From Candidatus Peregrinibacteria bacterium RIFCSPLOWO2_01_FULL_39_12 (GTDB lineage Bacteria > Patescibacteriota > Gracilibacteria > UBA1369 > LOWO2-01-FULL-3): 26,451 bases of DNA. The stretch's first letter is position 1. The number at the start of each line of letters is the position of its first letter. The translations under genes were made by a program, and so were the position numbers. Shown one piece after another: positions 7,236 through 15,044 of this stretch. Location of the stretch: the NCBI GenBank assembly GCA_001787455.1, contig MFXA01000026.1, positions 1 to 26,451 of the forward strand. The letters are read 5' to 3'. A model generated the notes under the pieces. That model ran no database searches and had not been told where the DNA came from. It saw only the letters and a list, made by a program, of their open reading frames with translations.

Positions 7236-7880
7236 ATGGACATACTCAATAAAATTCTTCCGGAAGCGAAAAAGTTTTTTTTGGATGCCAGAGGCAGCCA
7301 TAATTTTGACCATACTGAAAGAGTGTTGAAACTTTGCCTACACATCGGCAAAAAAGAAAAAGCCGATTTGGAAATATTAAAAATCGCCGCCGCGCTGCAC
7401 GATATCGGACGTAAATTTGAAGATAAATCCAAAGGCAAAATCTGCCACGCTGAAAAAGGAGCCGACATTGCGCGAAAAATCTTAAAAAAATACAACTTTC
7501 CTTCACTCAAAATAGAAAAAGTGGTTCACTGTATAGAAGCACACCGTTTCAGAAACTCTATCACCCCGAAAACTTTGGAAGCAAAAGTGCTTTTTGATTC
7601 CGACAAACTGGATAGTATCGGAGCCATAGGCATTGGACGGGCTTTTTTCTTTGCAAACGAAGTCGGAGCAAATCTGCACGAAAATAAAAGCAAAACGGAA
7701 ATTTTAAAAACAAAACCATACACAAAAGACGACACGGCTTACCGCGAATTTATAGTCAAGTTGCGCCATATAAAAAATAAAATGCTAACACGTGAAGGCA
7801 GACACTTAGCCAAAGAACGACACAAGTTTATGGTGGAATTTTTTGAAAGGCTTGGAGAAGAAGTGGAAGGAGTAAAGTAA
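7236..7880 (+). CDS. HD-domain phosphohydrolase (YedJ-like)
   Basis: A 214-residue soluble protein of the HD superfamily of metal-dependent phosphohydrolases. Metal ligands visible: H26 in SHNFDHTERV, the HD pair H55-D56 in AAALHDIGRK, H at about 98-105 in HCIEAHRF, and the later D in DSDKLDSIGAIGIGRAF. The last block is typical of the YedJ-like branch. The reaction is probably hydrolysis of a nucleotide or other phosphate ester; the substrate is unknown. The frame could begin with GTG at 7218, but the ATG at 7236 gives the usual start MDILNKILPEAKKFF and is preferred. It converges on rlmN with 7 bases between the stops. Confidence 0.85.
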   Translation: MDILNKILPEAKKFFLDARGSHNFDHTERVLKLCLHIGKKEKADLEILKIAAALHDIGRKFEDKSKGKICHAEKGADIARKILKKYNFPSLKIEKVVHCIEAHRFRNSITPKTLEAKVLFDSDKLDSIGAIGIGRAFFFANEVGANLHENKSKTEILKTKPYTKDDTAYREFIVKLRHIKNKMLTREGRHLAKERHKFMVEFFERLGEEVEGVK

Positions 7881-7887
7881 GCAACGA

Positions 7888-8949
7888 TTATCGATTTTTC
7901 AATCTCGTCCCCAGCTGTCCGCATGCACCCGCAATCTTCTGTCCAAAAGAAAAACGCTGAACCGCTTCAATTCCGCCATCCTCCAAAACAGCCTTAAATT
8001 TTGCAATATTTTTTCCGCTGGACGGCTCAAATTTGAAAGGTGTTCGCTTCGCGAACGTTCCTTTATTAGCAAACCCTTCGGGTCTGCTTCCAGTAGGATT
8101 ATATGGAATCAAATTTACAACAAACAAATTTACGAGATATTTTTTAAGCACCTTCACAAGCTCTTTTGCATTTTCAGCAGAATCATTCACATCTTTAATC
8201 AACAAATATTCGATCATCACTTTACGATTGGTTTCTTTTATATAAGCCGCAACTGCCTGCAAAACCTTCTCCAGTGAAAACCTTCGATTAACCGGCATCA
8301 ATTTACTGCGCAATTCATTATTTGGAGCATGTAGAGAAATAGCCAAATTAAACTGGAAAGGTTCTTTCATGAATTTTAAAATCCCGCCTACAATTCCGCA
8401 GGTGGAAATGGAAATATGCCGCGCCGCAATCCCCAATTCTTTATTCAAAAACTTGGCGGCGGATATCATCTCATCATAATTCAAAAATGGCTCCCCCATC
8501 CCCATAAAAGTTACATTTGTCACACGTTGTCCGCTACGCTTCAATAAACGTGAAAATAAAAGCACCTGCATAACAATTTCATCCGACGTTAAATTACGTT
8601 TAAACCCCATATCCCCGGTGGCGCAAAATTCACAACCCATCGCACAACCGATTTGCGAAGACACACAAACAGTATTTCGACTATCGGAATGGTGCATTAA
8701 TACAGCTTCCGCACCTTTAGTGTCCTCAAAACTAACCAAGGCTTTAATGGTTTTGCCATCGCTTGATTCAATCAGTTCGGCTTTTATTCCCAAAGGGAAA
8801 TCAGTATTCAACTTTGCCCGCAAATCTTTGGGAAAAACAGTCACCTCATCCCACGATTCCGCAAAATCATTAAAAATCGCCTTAAAAGCTTGCTTAAGGC
8901 GGAATTTCGGCAAATCAGCGAAAACAGTTTTGAGTTTATTGAGATTCAT
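7888..8949 (-). CDS. rlmN: 23S rRNA / tRNA adenine C2-methyltransferase RlmN
   Basis: A 353-residue radical-SAM enzyme that methylates carbon 2 of an adenine in 23S rRNA (and A37 of some tRNAs). The iron-sulfur motif C-x3-C-x2-C is CAMGCEFC (C102, C106, C109), followed by the family blocks GMGEPFLNYDE, SISTCGIV and SLHAPNNELR. The two reaction cysteines are present: C95 in NTVCVSSQIGC and C343 in GACGQLG near the end. An upstream ATG at 8979 is in frame, but it abuts the hairpin terminator at 8982-9005. The ATG at 8949 gives the usual start MNLNKLKTVFADLPKFRLKQ and is chosen. An unusual stretch of about 17 residues between NLIPYNPTG and FKFEPSSGK is encoded by palindromic DNA (8036-8083) and looks inserted. 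Confidence 0.93.
   Translation of the reverse strand: MNLNKLKTVFADLPKFRLKQAFKAIFNDFAESWDEVTVFPKDLRAKLNTDFPLGIKAELIESSDGKTIKALVSFEDTKGAEAVLMHHSDSRNTVCVSSQIGCAMGCEFCATGDMGFKRNLTSDEIVMQVLLFSRLLKRSGQRVTNVTFMGMGEPFLNYDEMISAAKFLNKELGIAARHISISTCGIVGGILKFMKEPFQFNLAISLHAPNNELRSKLMPVNRRFSLEKVLQAVAAYIKETNRKVMIEYLLIKDVNDSAENAKELVKVLKKYLVNLFVVNLIPYNPTGSRPEGFANKGTFAKRTPFKFEPSSGKNIAKFKAVLEDGGIEAVQRFSFGQKIAGACGQLGTRLKNR
8036..8083. repeat. Palindromic element inside rlmN
   Basis: A perfect hairpin GTTCGC-TTC-GCGAAC (8042-8056), lengthened outside a small bulge by AAAGG (8036-8040) and CCTTT (8060-8064), and a second one, ACCC-TTC-GGGT (8073-8083), with the same TTC loop. Translated on the minus strand the segment gives SRPEGFANKGTFAKRTP. 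That interrupts the usual RlmN transition from NLIPYNP to the FKPSS-like segment and keeps the frame. It resembles the double hairpin at 4732-4777 in layout: two palindromes in one extra protein segment. Confidence 0.6.
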
Positions 8950-8956
8950 CTGCAGT

Positions 8957-8965
8957 AAAATAGCA
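8957..8965 (-). promoter_or_regulatory. Possible extended -10 of rlmN
   Basis: On the minus strand TGCTATTTT (8965-8957) fits an extended -10 (TG-n-TATTTT). It stands 7 bases before the preferred rlmN ATG at 8949, which would make the transcript leaderless or nearly so. It lies just beyond the terminator of the copper operon, where rlmN needs its own promoter. No -35 is visible. Weak evidence. Confidence 0.3.
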
Positions 8966-8981
8966 CAAATAGTTCGCATAG

Positions 8982-9005
8982 AAAAGTCTGCACGGGCAGA
9001 CTTTT
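8982..9005 (-). terminator. Intrinsic terminator at the end of the copper operon
   Basis: A perfect 10-bp inverted repeat AAAAGTCTGC (8982-8991) / GCAGACTTTT (8996-9005) with a four-base loop. It is 86 bases after the copA stop, and the T-run at the end of its stem fits a rho-independent terminator. Because both arms end in A/T runs it could act in both directions. It separates the copper operon from rlmN. Confidence 0.8.
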
Positions 9006-9091
9006 AGATCAATTTATCGGCTTGTATAAGTCATTCAATTATCAGAAATAACATAATCCGAGTTTATTATACGAACCACCAGACGAACTGC

Positions 9092-11413
9092 TTAAAACTT
9101 CACCTTAAACCTCTTCAGCCTAAGCGCATTCAACACGACACTTATCGAAGAAAAAGCCATTGCACCCGCAGAAAAAATAGGGCTCAACAGCCCGAAAGCG
9201 GCTACCGGCACACCAACCGTATTATAAATAAACGCCCAAAAAAGATTTTGTTTGATATTTCGCAAAGTCGCAATCGAAAGCTCGATAGACTCAACAGCCT
9301 TCATCAAATCCCCCTTCACAAGCACTACATCGCCGGACTCAATAGCTATATCCGTTCCGGTACCCATTGCAATCCCAACATCTGCGGTCGCAAGAGCAGG
9401 AGCATCATTTATTCCATCGCCGATCATCGCCACAAACTCCCCCGCGCTTTGAAGCTCCTTCACTTTTTTGGTTTTGCCTTCCGGAGTAATTTGAGCGAAC
9501 ACATTATCGATTCCAACATTTTTGGCGATACTTTGAGCGACAGCGGGATTATCTCCCGTCATCATCAAAGTTTTAATATTCCTTGCATGCAGTAATTTAA
9601 CTGCACCGCCGGCACCCTCTTTTTCTCTGTCCTGAAGCGCAAAAACTCCACGCTCACGACCGTCAATTGCAAAATACAAAACGGTTTTACCGTCTTTTTC
9701 TTTCTCCTCGGCCTGCGAATCCAGCTCGGCGCATCTTACAACTTTTTTATCATGCAAAAATTTCTTGCTGCCAATAAGAACTTCCGTACCACCAACAACA
9801 CCAAAAATACCCTTGCCGATTACGGCTTCCGCACCTTTAACTTTCACAAATTCAACGGAAAAATCCAAAGCATAAGAAACAACGGCCTTGGCTAAAGGAT
9901 GCTCGGAATTGTGTTCAAGCGAGGAAACAAACTGCAAAACTTTTTCCCTGTATCCGGATTTATCTTTCGGAGAAACCCCGTCCAGCTCAAATTTTTTATA
10001 AGAACTTTCCGGAACATCGTACAAAACAAAATCCGTCACTTTCGGCTTGCCTTCGGTAATTGTCCCTGTCTTATCAAAACAAATAACAGTAATTTTGTGC
10101 ATTTTTTCCAAACTGTCGGCTTTTTTGATCAAGATACCCATTTGCGCACCGCGTCCGGAACCCACAACTATAGAAACCGGCGTCGCAAGCCCAAGAGCGC
10201 ACGGACAAGCGATAATTAAAACAGCAACAGCGGGAATAATTGAAGTAGCAACATCACCGCTTACATACCACCATCCCAAAAACGCAAGCACGGCAATTAA
10301 AATAACAATCCATACAAAATATTGCGATACGCGGTCAACAAGTTTTTGGATGGGAGCTTTGCTCATTTGCGCCATTTCGACAAGCTTAACCATTTGAGAA
10401 AGGACAGTATCGCTGCCAATTTTTTTCGCCTGCATTACAAAAGAAGTATTGCCGTTAACGGTTGCACCTATAACACTGTCGCCATCTTTTTTATCAACAG
10501 GCATGCTTTCTCCGGTAATCATGGACTCATCAATAGTCGCAGCACCTTCGAAAATCACACCGTCAACCGGAATTTTTTCTCCCGGCTTAACCATAAGCCT
10601 GTCCCCTATTTGCACATCCTTTATCGGCACATCTTTAAAATGCCCGCCGGAAGAAGCAACATGGGCAAATTTAGCCTGAAGCCCGACAAGTTTTCGTATA
10701 GCTTCGGAAGCGCTACCTTTTGCTTTCGCTTCAAGATAATGCCCTAGCGCGACAAAAGTCGTAATAATGGCGGAATCCATAAAATACTCAGCCCCGCTCA
10801 TCGAATACACAGTATTATAAGTGGAATAAATAAAAGCCGCTCCGACTCCAACCGCAACAAGAGTACTCATATTCGGTCTTCCTTTAAAAATAAAAGGCGG
10901 AATTCCCTGAACAAAAAACTCCTTGCCTGTGTACATAAGAATAAAAAGCGTAACAACAAGCATTGTGTAATGCTCGTACTTAAAATCAATCGCAAAAGCC
11001 AACATCAAAACAAAAATACTGGCAACCATACCAAACACAACTTTATAAAACCTTCTCTTTATATCTTTTTTGCTTTCCATTTGCATATGATCGTGCTCGC
11101 CGGAACCACCATCACCGCCGCCATCACCGTGAACACCCATATCATGACCACCATGACCGCCATGCCCGCTATTCCCTTCATCACTGCCGCCCGAATCCTC
11201 CAATAAATAAGCATGATAACCCGTATCTTTAATTTGCTTAACAATATCTTCCGGAGTAAGCAAAGCATCGTCATACATAACTTCAGCTTTTTCAGCGGCG
11301 AAATTTACAGCTATATGATGAACTCCCTTCATCTTCGAAACATCTTTTTCAATATGAAGAACGCATGAGCCGCAATTCATATCCGTAATTTTGAAAATTT
11401 TCGTTATATGCAT
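9092..11413 (-). CDS. copA: Copper(I)-exporting P1B-type ATPase CopA
   Basis: A 773-residue heavy-metal ATPase of the inner membrane that exports Cu(I) at the cost of ATP. An N-terminal metal-binding domain has the motif DMNCGSC (C14, C17). It is followed by a linker rich in His, Gly and Asp (residues about 84-112: GHGGHGGHDMGVHG, EHDHMQM). The core has eight predicted helices, the membrane metal site CPC (403-405), the phosphorylation site DKTGT (D447), the HP locus SEHPLA (H505-P506), MTGDNP and GDGINDAPAL. The late helices carry YN in FIYNTVGVP and MAFSS in the final helix, the signature that separates Cu(I) pumps from Zn/Cd pumps. It is the last gene of the unit headed by csoR and starts 3 bases after the stop of the preceding gene. 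A hairpin terminator follows. A silver role is possible as well. Confidence 0.95.
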   Translation of the reverse strand: MHITKIFKITDMNCGSCVLHIEKDVSKMKGVHHIAVNFAAEKAEVMYDDALLTPEDIVKQIKDTGYHAYLLEDSGGSDEGNSGHGGHGGHDMGVHGDGGGDGGSGEHDHMQMESKKDIKRRFYKVVFGMVASIFVLMLAFAIDFKYEHYTMLVVTLFILMYTGKEFFVQGIPPFIFKGRPNMSTLVAVGVGAAFIYSTYNTVYSMSGAEYFMDSAIITTFVALGHYLEAKAKGSASEAIRKLVGLQAKFAHVASSGGHFKDVPIKDVQIGDRLMVKPGEKIPVDGVIFEGAATIDESMITGESMPVDKKDGDSVIGATVNGNTSFVMQAKKIGSDTVLSQMVKLVEMAQMSKAPIQKLVDRVSQYFVWIVILIAVLAFLGWWYVSGDVATSIIPAVAVLIIACPCALGLATPVSIVVGSGRGAQMGILIKKADSLEKMHKITVICFDKTGTITEGKPKVTDFVLYDVPESSYKKFELDGVSPKDKSGYREKVLQFVSSLEHNSEHPLAKAVVSYALDFSVEFVKVKGAEAVIGKGIFGVVGGTEVLIGSKKFLHDKKVVRCAELDSQAEEKEKDGKTVLYFAIDGRERGVFALQDREKEGAGGAVKLLHARNIKTLMMTGDNPAVAQSIAKNVGIDNVFAQITPEGKTKKVKELQSAGEFVAMIGDGINDAPALATADVGIAMGTGTDIAIESGDVVLVKGDLMKAVESIELSIATLRNIKQNLFWAFIYNTVGVPVAAFGLLSPIFSAGAMAFSSISVVLNALRLKRFKVKF

Positions 11414-11416
11414 AAT

Positions 11417-11917
11417 TTAACAGCAGTTATCCAATTTTTTAATTATAGAAGAATCTTTGCCAGATTTTTCCTGCTCCTTAACAACATCGTCATGGGTTGT
11501 TCCCTGGAAAAGAAACGTAGCCAAAGAAACCAAAATAACAAACAAAACAGCGATCATCAAAACCCAGTCAAACTTTTTTTCAAGGAGATTAAAAACAAAA
11601 TAAAATCCCGAAATAACAATCGCCAAACGCACAAACCAAAAATTCCTTATACTTCGTTTTTTATAAGCAGCCTCCATTTTATACATAAAACCGGCGACAC
11701 TCATCCCCATCAAAATACCAAGCGAAATCAATGACACACTTTCTCCAATCAGCCACAAAACCAACAAAATAATCCAAGTTGCACTCACCGAGGCGCAAAC
11801 AGCGCAAACATTAAACGGCAGTTTTGGCTGGATATATGGCTTTATAAACGCAACAAAAAAATAAATAACGGGAATTGTGATAAGAGGAATTAAATTTTGT
11901 TCAAGCAAGATACTCAT
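11417..11917 (-). CDS. Membrane protein with CxxC helix motif and Cys-Cys tail
   Basis: A 166-residue integral membrane protein with about four to five helices. A CxxC motif lies at the start of the second helix (FNVCAVCASVSATW, C38 and C41), and the protein ends in DNCC, so the last two residues are cysteines. I know of similar CPR and DPANN proteins with this CAVC-type helix but no assigned function. The paired cysteines suggest thiol exchange or metal binding at the membrane face. An upstream in-frame ATG at 11950 would overlap the previous gene by 32 bases. The ATG at 11917 starts MSILLEQNLIP, directly after the preceding TAG, and is preferred. The neighbours are a thiol-redox fusion protein and copA, which supports a role in copper or thiol handling. 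Confidence 0.75.
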   Translation of the reverse strand: MSILLEQNLIPLITIPVIYFFVAFIKPYIQPKLPFNVCAVCASVSATWIILLVLWLIGESVSLISLGILMGMSVAGFMYKMEAAYKKRSIRNFWFVRLAIVISGFYFVFNLLEKKFDWVLMIAVLFVILVSLATFLFQGTTHDDVVKEQEKSGKDSSIIKKLDNCC

Positions 11918-11918
11918 A

Positions 11919-13532
11919 CTAGGTAAAAAATTTAAGAATAATAACTCCAAGAGCGATCATGGTTAGCCCGATAATAATTTTAGACATTTTGGATTCCTTG
12001 CGCTCCCATTCCTGAAGTTTTTCAGTAGCTTTCGCATTGCCGGCAAGAGCGAGAATAATTAAAAGAGGCGAAATGAATATAAAATTATACCAAATCATCC
12101 ACCAAAGCCCCTGCACATAAGTTTGCGAAGAAGCCAAAAGCCCGATAACAGCGACATATATTCCTCCGGAACAAGGGAAAGTGCAAAGTCCGACTATAAA
12201 TCCTCCGATAAAAGCCGCCGGAACCGTAGCTTTATAAAGCCACTTTTCAAGAACAGCCTTTGTATTTAAAGGAATTCTTAAACGGATTGGAAACCTCGGA
12301 AACACAATCCCAAGAAGCTGGATAATACCAAGTCCGATAACAAGATAAGAGCCGATATAAGCCATTAAATGAGGCGCCCCACTAATCACTATCGCCTGCG
12401 CGATCCCTATTCCAATCAAAAAATACGCAAGATAAATGGCAAAAATATACACAAGACTAACTTTCCATATACTTCGCGTTGTTTTTTTTATGGAAAACAA
12501 AAACGCTATAAAGAAAAGTAAAACGGCGATAGCGCAGGGATTTATTCCGTCCAAAAACGCACTTGAAGTAATAAGCGCAAAAAACCCCCAAAATCCGGAA
12601 GGAGTGGATAAAATTTGATCCCCACCCCAAGTTTTATGCCAGTCCAGATAAGTTGTAATAGGCTCGTCAATAGGATATGTTTTCACTTCGCCTTTAAAAT
12701 CCCATACCTTGTAATTTTCGGCATGCCCGTGCATTTCATCCTGATAAACAAGAATTTTCTCATATTCATCCGGATGCTCCAGCAAATACCGCATTATTTC
12801 TTCGGGAACATGCCCGCCGATTAGAAGTTTGTCATCCACAAAAGCCTCAATATGGCTTTGCAAATCAAACGGAACATTCCATTTTTCATTATATTCATTA
12901 AGGGTTTGACGGTTTTCCTTCTCATTTATATAGTCTTTATTTAAAACGGAAAATCCATATTCTCCGAAGAAAACGGGATATGTTTGCATGACAAGCTCGC
13001 CGCAATCTTTGCAGGCTTCGTTGAAGAAAACAACAACAGATTTATCACTGAAACCTTTGCCGGCTTCACCTGAGCCGGAATTGCCGGAAACTTCCCTGAC
13101 AACATTTCCCATCAATTCAATCGCAACTTCCGGATTCTCCGGATCGGAAGTTTTTAAATAAATCTCTCTTACAATCTCCCCTGATTGATCGGCATGAGCG
13201 TTTGGATCAAAAGTAACAACCATTTCCCTTTTGGAAGAAGCCGGCATATCGGACAAATCCATTTTCGCAACAGTGCACCCGCAGCTTGTCGAAAGCTTGT
13301 TGATTTTAAGAATTTCACCGCCAACATTTTCAACCGTAAAAGTGGTGGACACCAATCCTTTTTCCGGATATACATCCCCAAAATCATAAGTTAAAGGAGA
13401 AACCTTAACTGACCCGCCGCTGTATAGCTCCGCCGGAGGCGGAGTGACCGAAGCGTGTGCGACATGAGTAGTCGAAAAAACAATAACAAACAAAAAAGAC
13501 ATCAAAATCCACTTTTTAAAACCCTTAATCAT
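11919..13532 (-). CDS. DUF1573 / thioredoxin-like / CcdA fusion protein
   Basis: A 537-residue protein with three recognisable parts. A signal peptide (residues about 1-27, ending AHA) leads into a DUF1573 domain (about 42-145) with the motif STSCGC (C84, C86). A thioredoxin-like domain follows (about 163-260) with the active-site pair CKDC (C174, C177). The C-terminal half (about 313-537) is a six-helix CcdA/DsbD-type domain with the two redox cysteine sites NPC (C333) and CTFPC (C450, C454). CcdA domains carry electrons from cytoplasmic thioredoxin to the outer face; DUF1573 often accompanies envelope redox and metal proteins. The fusion suggests that reducing power is handed to the attached domains. 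The DNA just after the signal peptide holds a perfect palindrome (13428-13444). The gene sits in the middle of the copper operon. Confidence 0.85.
   Translation of the reverse strand: MIKGFKKWILMSFLFVIVFSTTHVAHASVTPPPAELYSGGSVKVSPLTYDFGDVYPEKGLVSTTFTVENVGGEILKINKLSTSCGCTVAKMDLSDMPASSKREMVVTFDPNAHADQSGEIVREIYLKTSDPENPEVAIELMGNVVREVSGNSGSGEAGKGFSDKSVVVFFNEACKDCGELVMQTYPVFFGEYGFSVLNKDYINEKENRQTLNEYNEKWNVPFDLQSHIEAFVDDKLLIGGHVPEEIMRYLLEHPDEYEKILVYQDEMHGHAENYKVWDFKGEVKTYPIDEPITTYLDWHKTWGGDQILSTPSGFWGFFALITSSAFLDGINPCAIAVLLFFIAFLFSIKKTTRSIWKVSLVYIFAIYLAYFLIGIGIAQAIVISGAPHLMAYIGSYLVIGLGIIQLLGIVFPRFPIRLRIPLNTKAVLEKWLYKATVPAAFIGGFIVGLCTFPCSGGIYVAVIGLLASSQTYVQGLWWMIWYNFIFISPLLIILALAGNAKATEKLQEWERKESKMSKIIIGLTMIALGVIILKFFT
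13428..13444. repeat. Perfect palindrome behind the signal peptide
   Basis: CTCCGCC-GGA-GGCGGAG, a seven-base stem with a three-base loop, markedly richer in GC than its surroundings. It encodes TPPPAEL just after the predicted signal-peptide cleavage site, a position that tolerates extra residues. Its three-base loop matches the style of the hairpins in rlmN. Alone it could be chance. Confidence 0.4.
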
Positions 13533-13558
13533 AGAAATAAATTACAAAAAATAAATAA

Positions 13559-13927
13559 TTACTTGGTAATTCCCATATGCTCTTGCATCTTGTCCAGCAT
13601 ATAAGATTTCCATTGATCGGAAGTTGCAAGTCCGCTGACATCGTCATCGTTCAAATCATTCATCATGGATTCCCAGTTGTAAGCCTTGCCTCCATACGTA
13701 CCGCCCATCATTGACCGCATGCCTTTCCAACCCCAGCCCGCAGTTAAAAGAACACCAATAATACCAATAACCGCAAGCCAAAGAGTCCAGTCCTTAAGCT
13801 CCTTTTCTTTCATAAACTTTATCGCCCAAACAACCAAAAAAACCACGGCGAGAAAAATAATAACACCAAAAACCAGATGAAAATTCCACCAAAAGGCGGA
13901 ACCGTACAGAGAACTTGTATTCATCAT
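13559..13927 (-). CDS. Small Met-rich two-helix membrane protein
   Basis: A 122-residue protein with two membrane helices (about 14-36 and 47-65). A tail of about 55 residues follows, rich in methionine and tryptophan: GWKGMRSMMGG, WESMMNDL, YMLDKMQEHMG. Methionine clusters with scattered His fit weak Cu(I) binding on the oxidising side of the membrane, though this is inference. I do not recognise the family. The N-terminus MMNTSSLYGSAFWWNFH has two possible ATG codons one codon apart. It lies 26 bases upstream of the DUF1573/CcdA fusion and 32 bases downstream of the double thioredoxin gene, which points to co-transcription. Confidence 0.7.
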   Translation of the reverse strand: MMNTSSLYGSAFWWNFHLVFGVIIFLAVVFLVVWAIKFMKEKELKDWTLWLAVIGIIGVLLTAGWGWKGMRSMMGGTYGGKAYNWESMMNDLNDDDVSGLATSDQWKSYMLDKMQEHMGITK

Positions 13928-13959
13928 AATAAGATAGATTAAAAAAATAAATTTATATG

Positions 13960-14808
13960 TTATTTTGCAGATTCTTGGATAGGTTCAACAACTTTTCCGC
14001 TTTTTAAATCTTTATACGCAAGACCCATCGCATCAAGCTTGCGCAAAACAAAACTACCATCGCTTTCTATGCTTCCGACACTGCCCCATGCAGAAACAAA
14101 TTGCTCATAATATTTTGCATCCGCAGACAAAATCATGGTGGGAACACTCGTAACATTGTATTTTTCAACAAGCTCATTTCCTGTATCGTCGGAAACATCA
14201 ACAAGAGATTCCTTTGCAACATAAATGCCAAACTTTGAAAGGATAGGTTTTTGCACGGAAAGAACATCGTAACAGTTTTTACAACCGTCATCGACAATAA
14301 ACGTAACGGTAACTTCGCCAAACATTTTACCGGAATCCAAATCAAAATATGGAGGAACAGCCTGCTCCATAACAAGCGCATCCTCATCTACAACAACACC
14401 GCCCAACTTTTTAACGGATTCTGAAAAAGAGGTTTTTATTTTCTCATCAGATTCAAAAATCAAAACAGGCAGTTTTTTTATCGCATATTTTTTAATCAAT
14501 TCTTTGGCATCCTCATCGGCATAAGACATTTGAATATCCTCGGAAATTTCCACATTTTTAGATGCAAAATTGCTTTTGACAACATCCAAAGTTTTACATT
14601 TATCGCAACCAACAGGGGAAATTAAAGTAAGTGCACCCTCCTGCGGACGGGCAAGGTCAAGAGCTTCATCCAATTTCCCATCCACAATAAAAGTAAACAG
14701 TCCCATCGTCACAACATTTACAGCAAGAACAACAATAAGGATAAAAACAAGCGCATTGGAAAAACCCAAAACAGCGCGATTTTTGATAGATTTTTGCATC
14801 TCATTCAT
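13960..14808 (-). CDS. Membrane-anchored tandem thioredoxin-like protein
   Basis: A 282-residue protein with one N-terminal membrane anchor (residues about 15-41) and two successive thioredoxin-like or glutaredoxin-like domains. The first has the redox pair CDKC (C68, C71) and a cis-proline-type KKLPVLIF (P114). The second has CKNC (C176, C179) and TSVPTMIL (P223). Both repeat the order of motif, strand, helix and VPTMIL-type strand, so they probably arose by duplication. The domains should face outside, where they could reduce or exchange disulfides of the other cysteine proteins of the operon, with CcdA as electron source. Start ATG gives MNEMQKSIKN; a second ATG at codon 4 is possible. Confidence 0.8.
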   Translation of the reverse strand: MNEMQKSIKNRAVLGFSNALVFILIVVLAVNVVTMGLFTFIVDGKLDEALDLARPQEGALTLISPVGCDKCKTLDVVKSNFASKNVEISEDIQMSYADEDAKELIKKYAIKKLPVLIFESDEKIKTSFSESVKKLGGVVVDEDALVMEQAVPPYFDLDSGKMFGEVTVTFIVDDGCKNCYDVLSVQKPILSKFGIYVAKESLVDVSDDTGNELVEKYNVTSVPTMILSADAKYYEQFVSAWGSVGSIESDGSFVLRKLDAMGLAYKDLKSGKVVEPIQESAK

Positions 14809-14838
14809 AAGTTATTTATTATTTTATATTGCATCTAA

Positions 14839-15012
14839 TTAACATCCTCCCACCATATCTGGAGCACCACTAGAAGCCGCCGCGGCTGATCCTCCAAAAG
14901 ATATGTTCGCTTCACCAAGCCTGCTTGTTAAATCAAAAAGCAGATAAGTTTGGTAAGAAAGAACCAAAACCGACGCTATAATGACCGATAAAAAAACTTT
15001 TGATGATACCAT
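14839..15012 (-). CDS. 57-residue anchored peptide ending in PDMVGGC
   Basis: A small gene that fills what would otherwise be a gap in the operon. From the ATG at 15012 the protein reads MVSSKVFLSVIIASV..., with one membrane helix (about 5-26). An outer tail follows, poor in charge and rich in Ala, Ser and Gly (FGGSAAAASSGA), ending in PDMVGGC and TAA. The last seven residues are identical to the end of the 389-residue protein encoded just upstream, although the codons differ (GTG versus GTT for Val, CCA versus CCC for Pro). Spacing is 32 bases to the gene before and 30 to the gene after. The only cysteine is the last residue, which suggests use as a metal ligand, a thiol handle or a processing tag. 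No family is known to me. Confidence 0.75.
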   Translation of the reverse strand: MVSSKVFLSVIIASVLVLSYQTYLLFDLTSRLGEANISFGGSAAAASSGAPDMVGGC

Positions 15013-15044
15013 ATATAAATTTTGTTAAATATTAGGGAACCTCT

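Noticed and set aside
13277..13294. Small palindrome around AGCTTGTCGAAAGCT in the DUF1573 domain
   Set aside because: It encodes the conserved KLSTSCGC segment, so the codons are explained by the protein; it is not an insertion.
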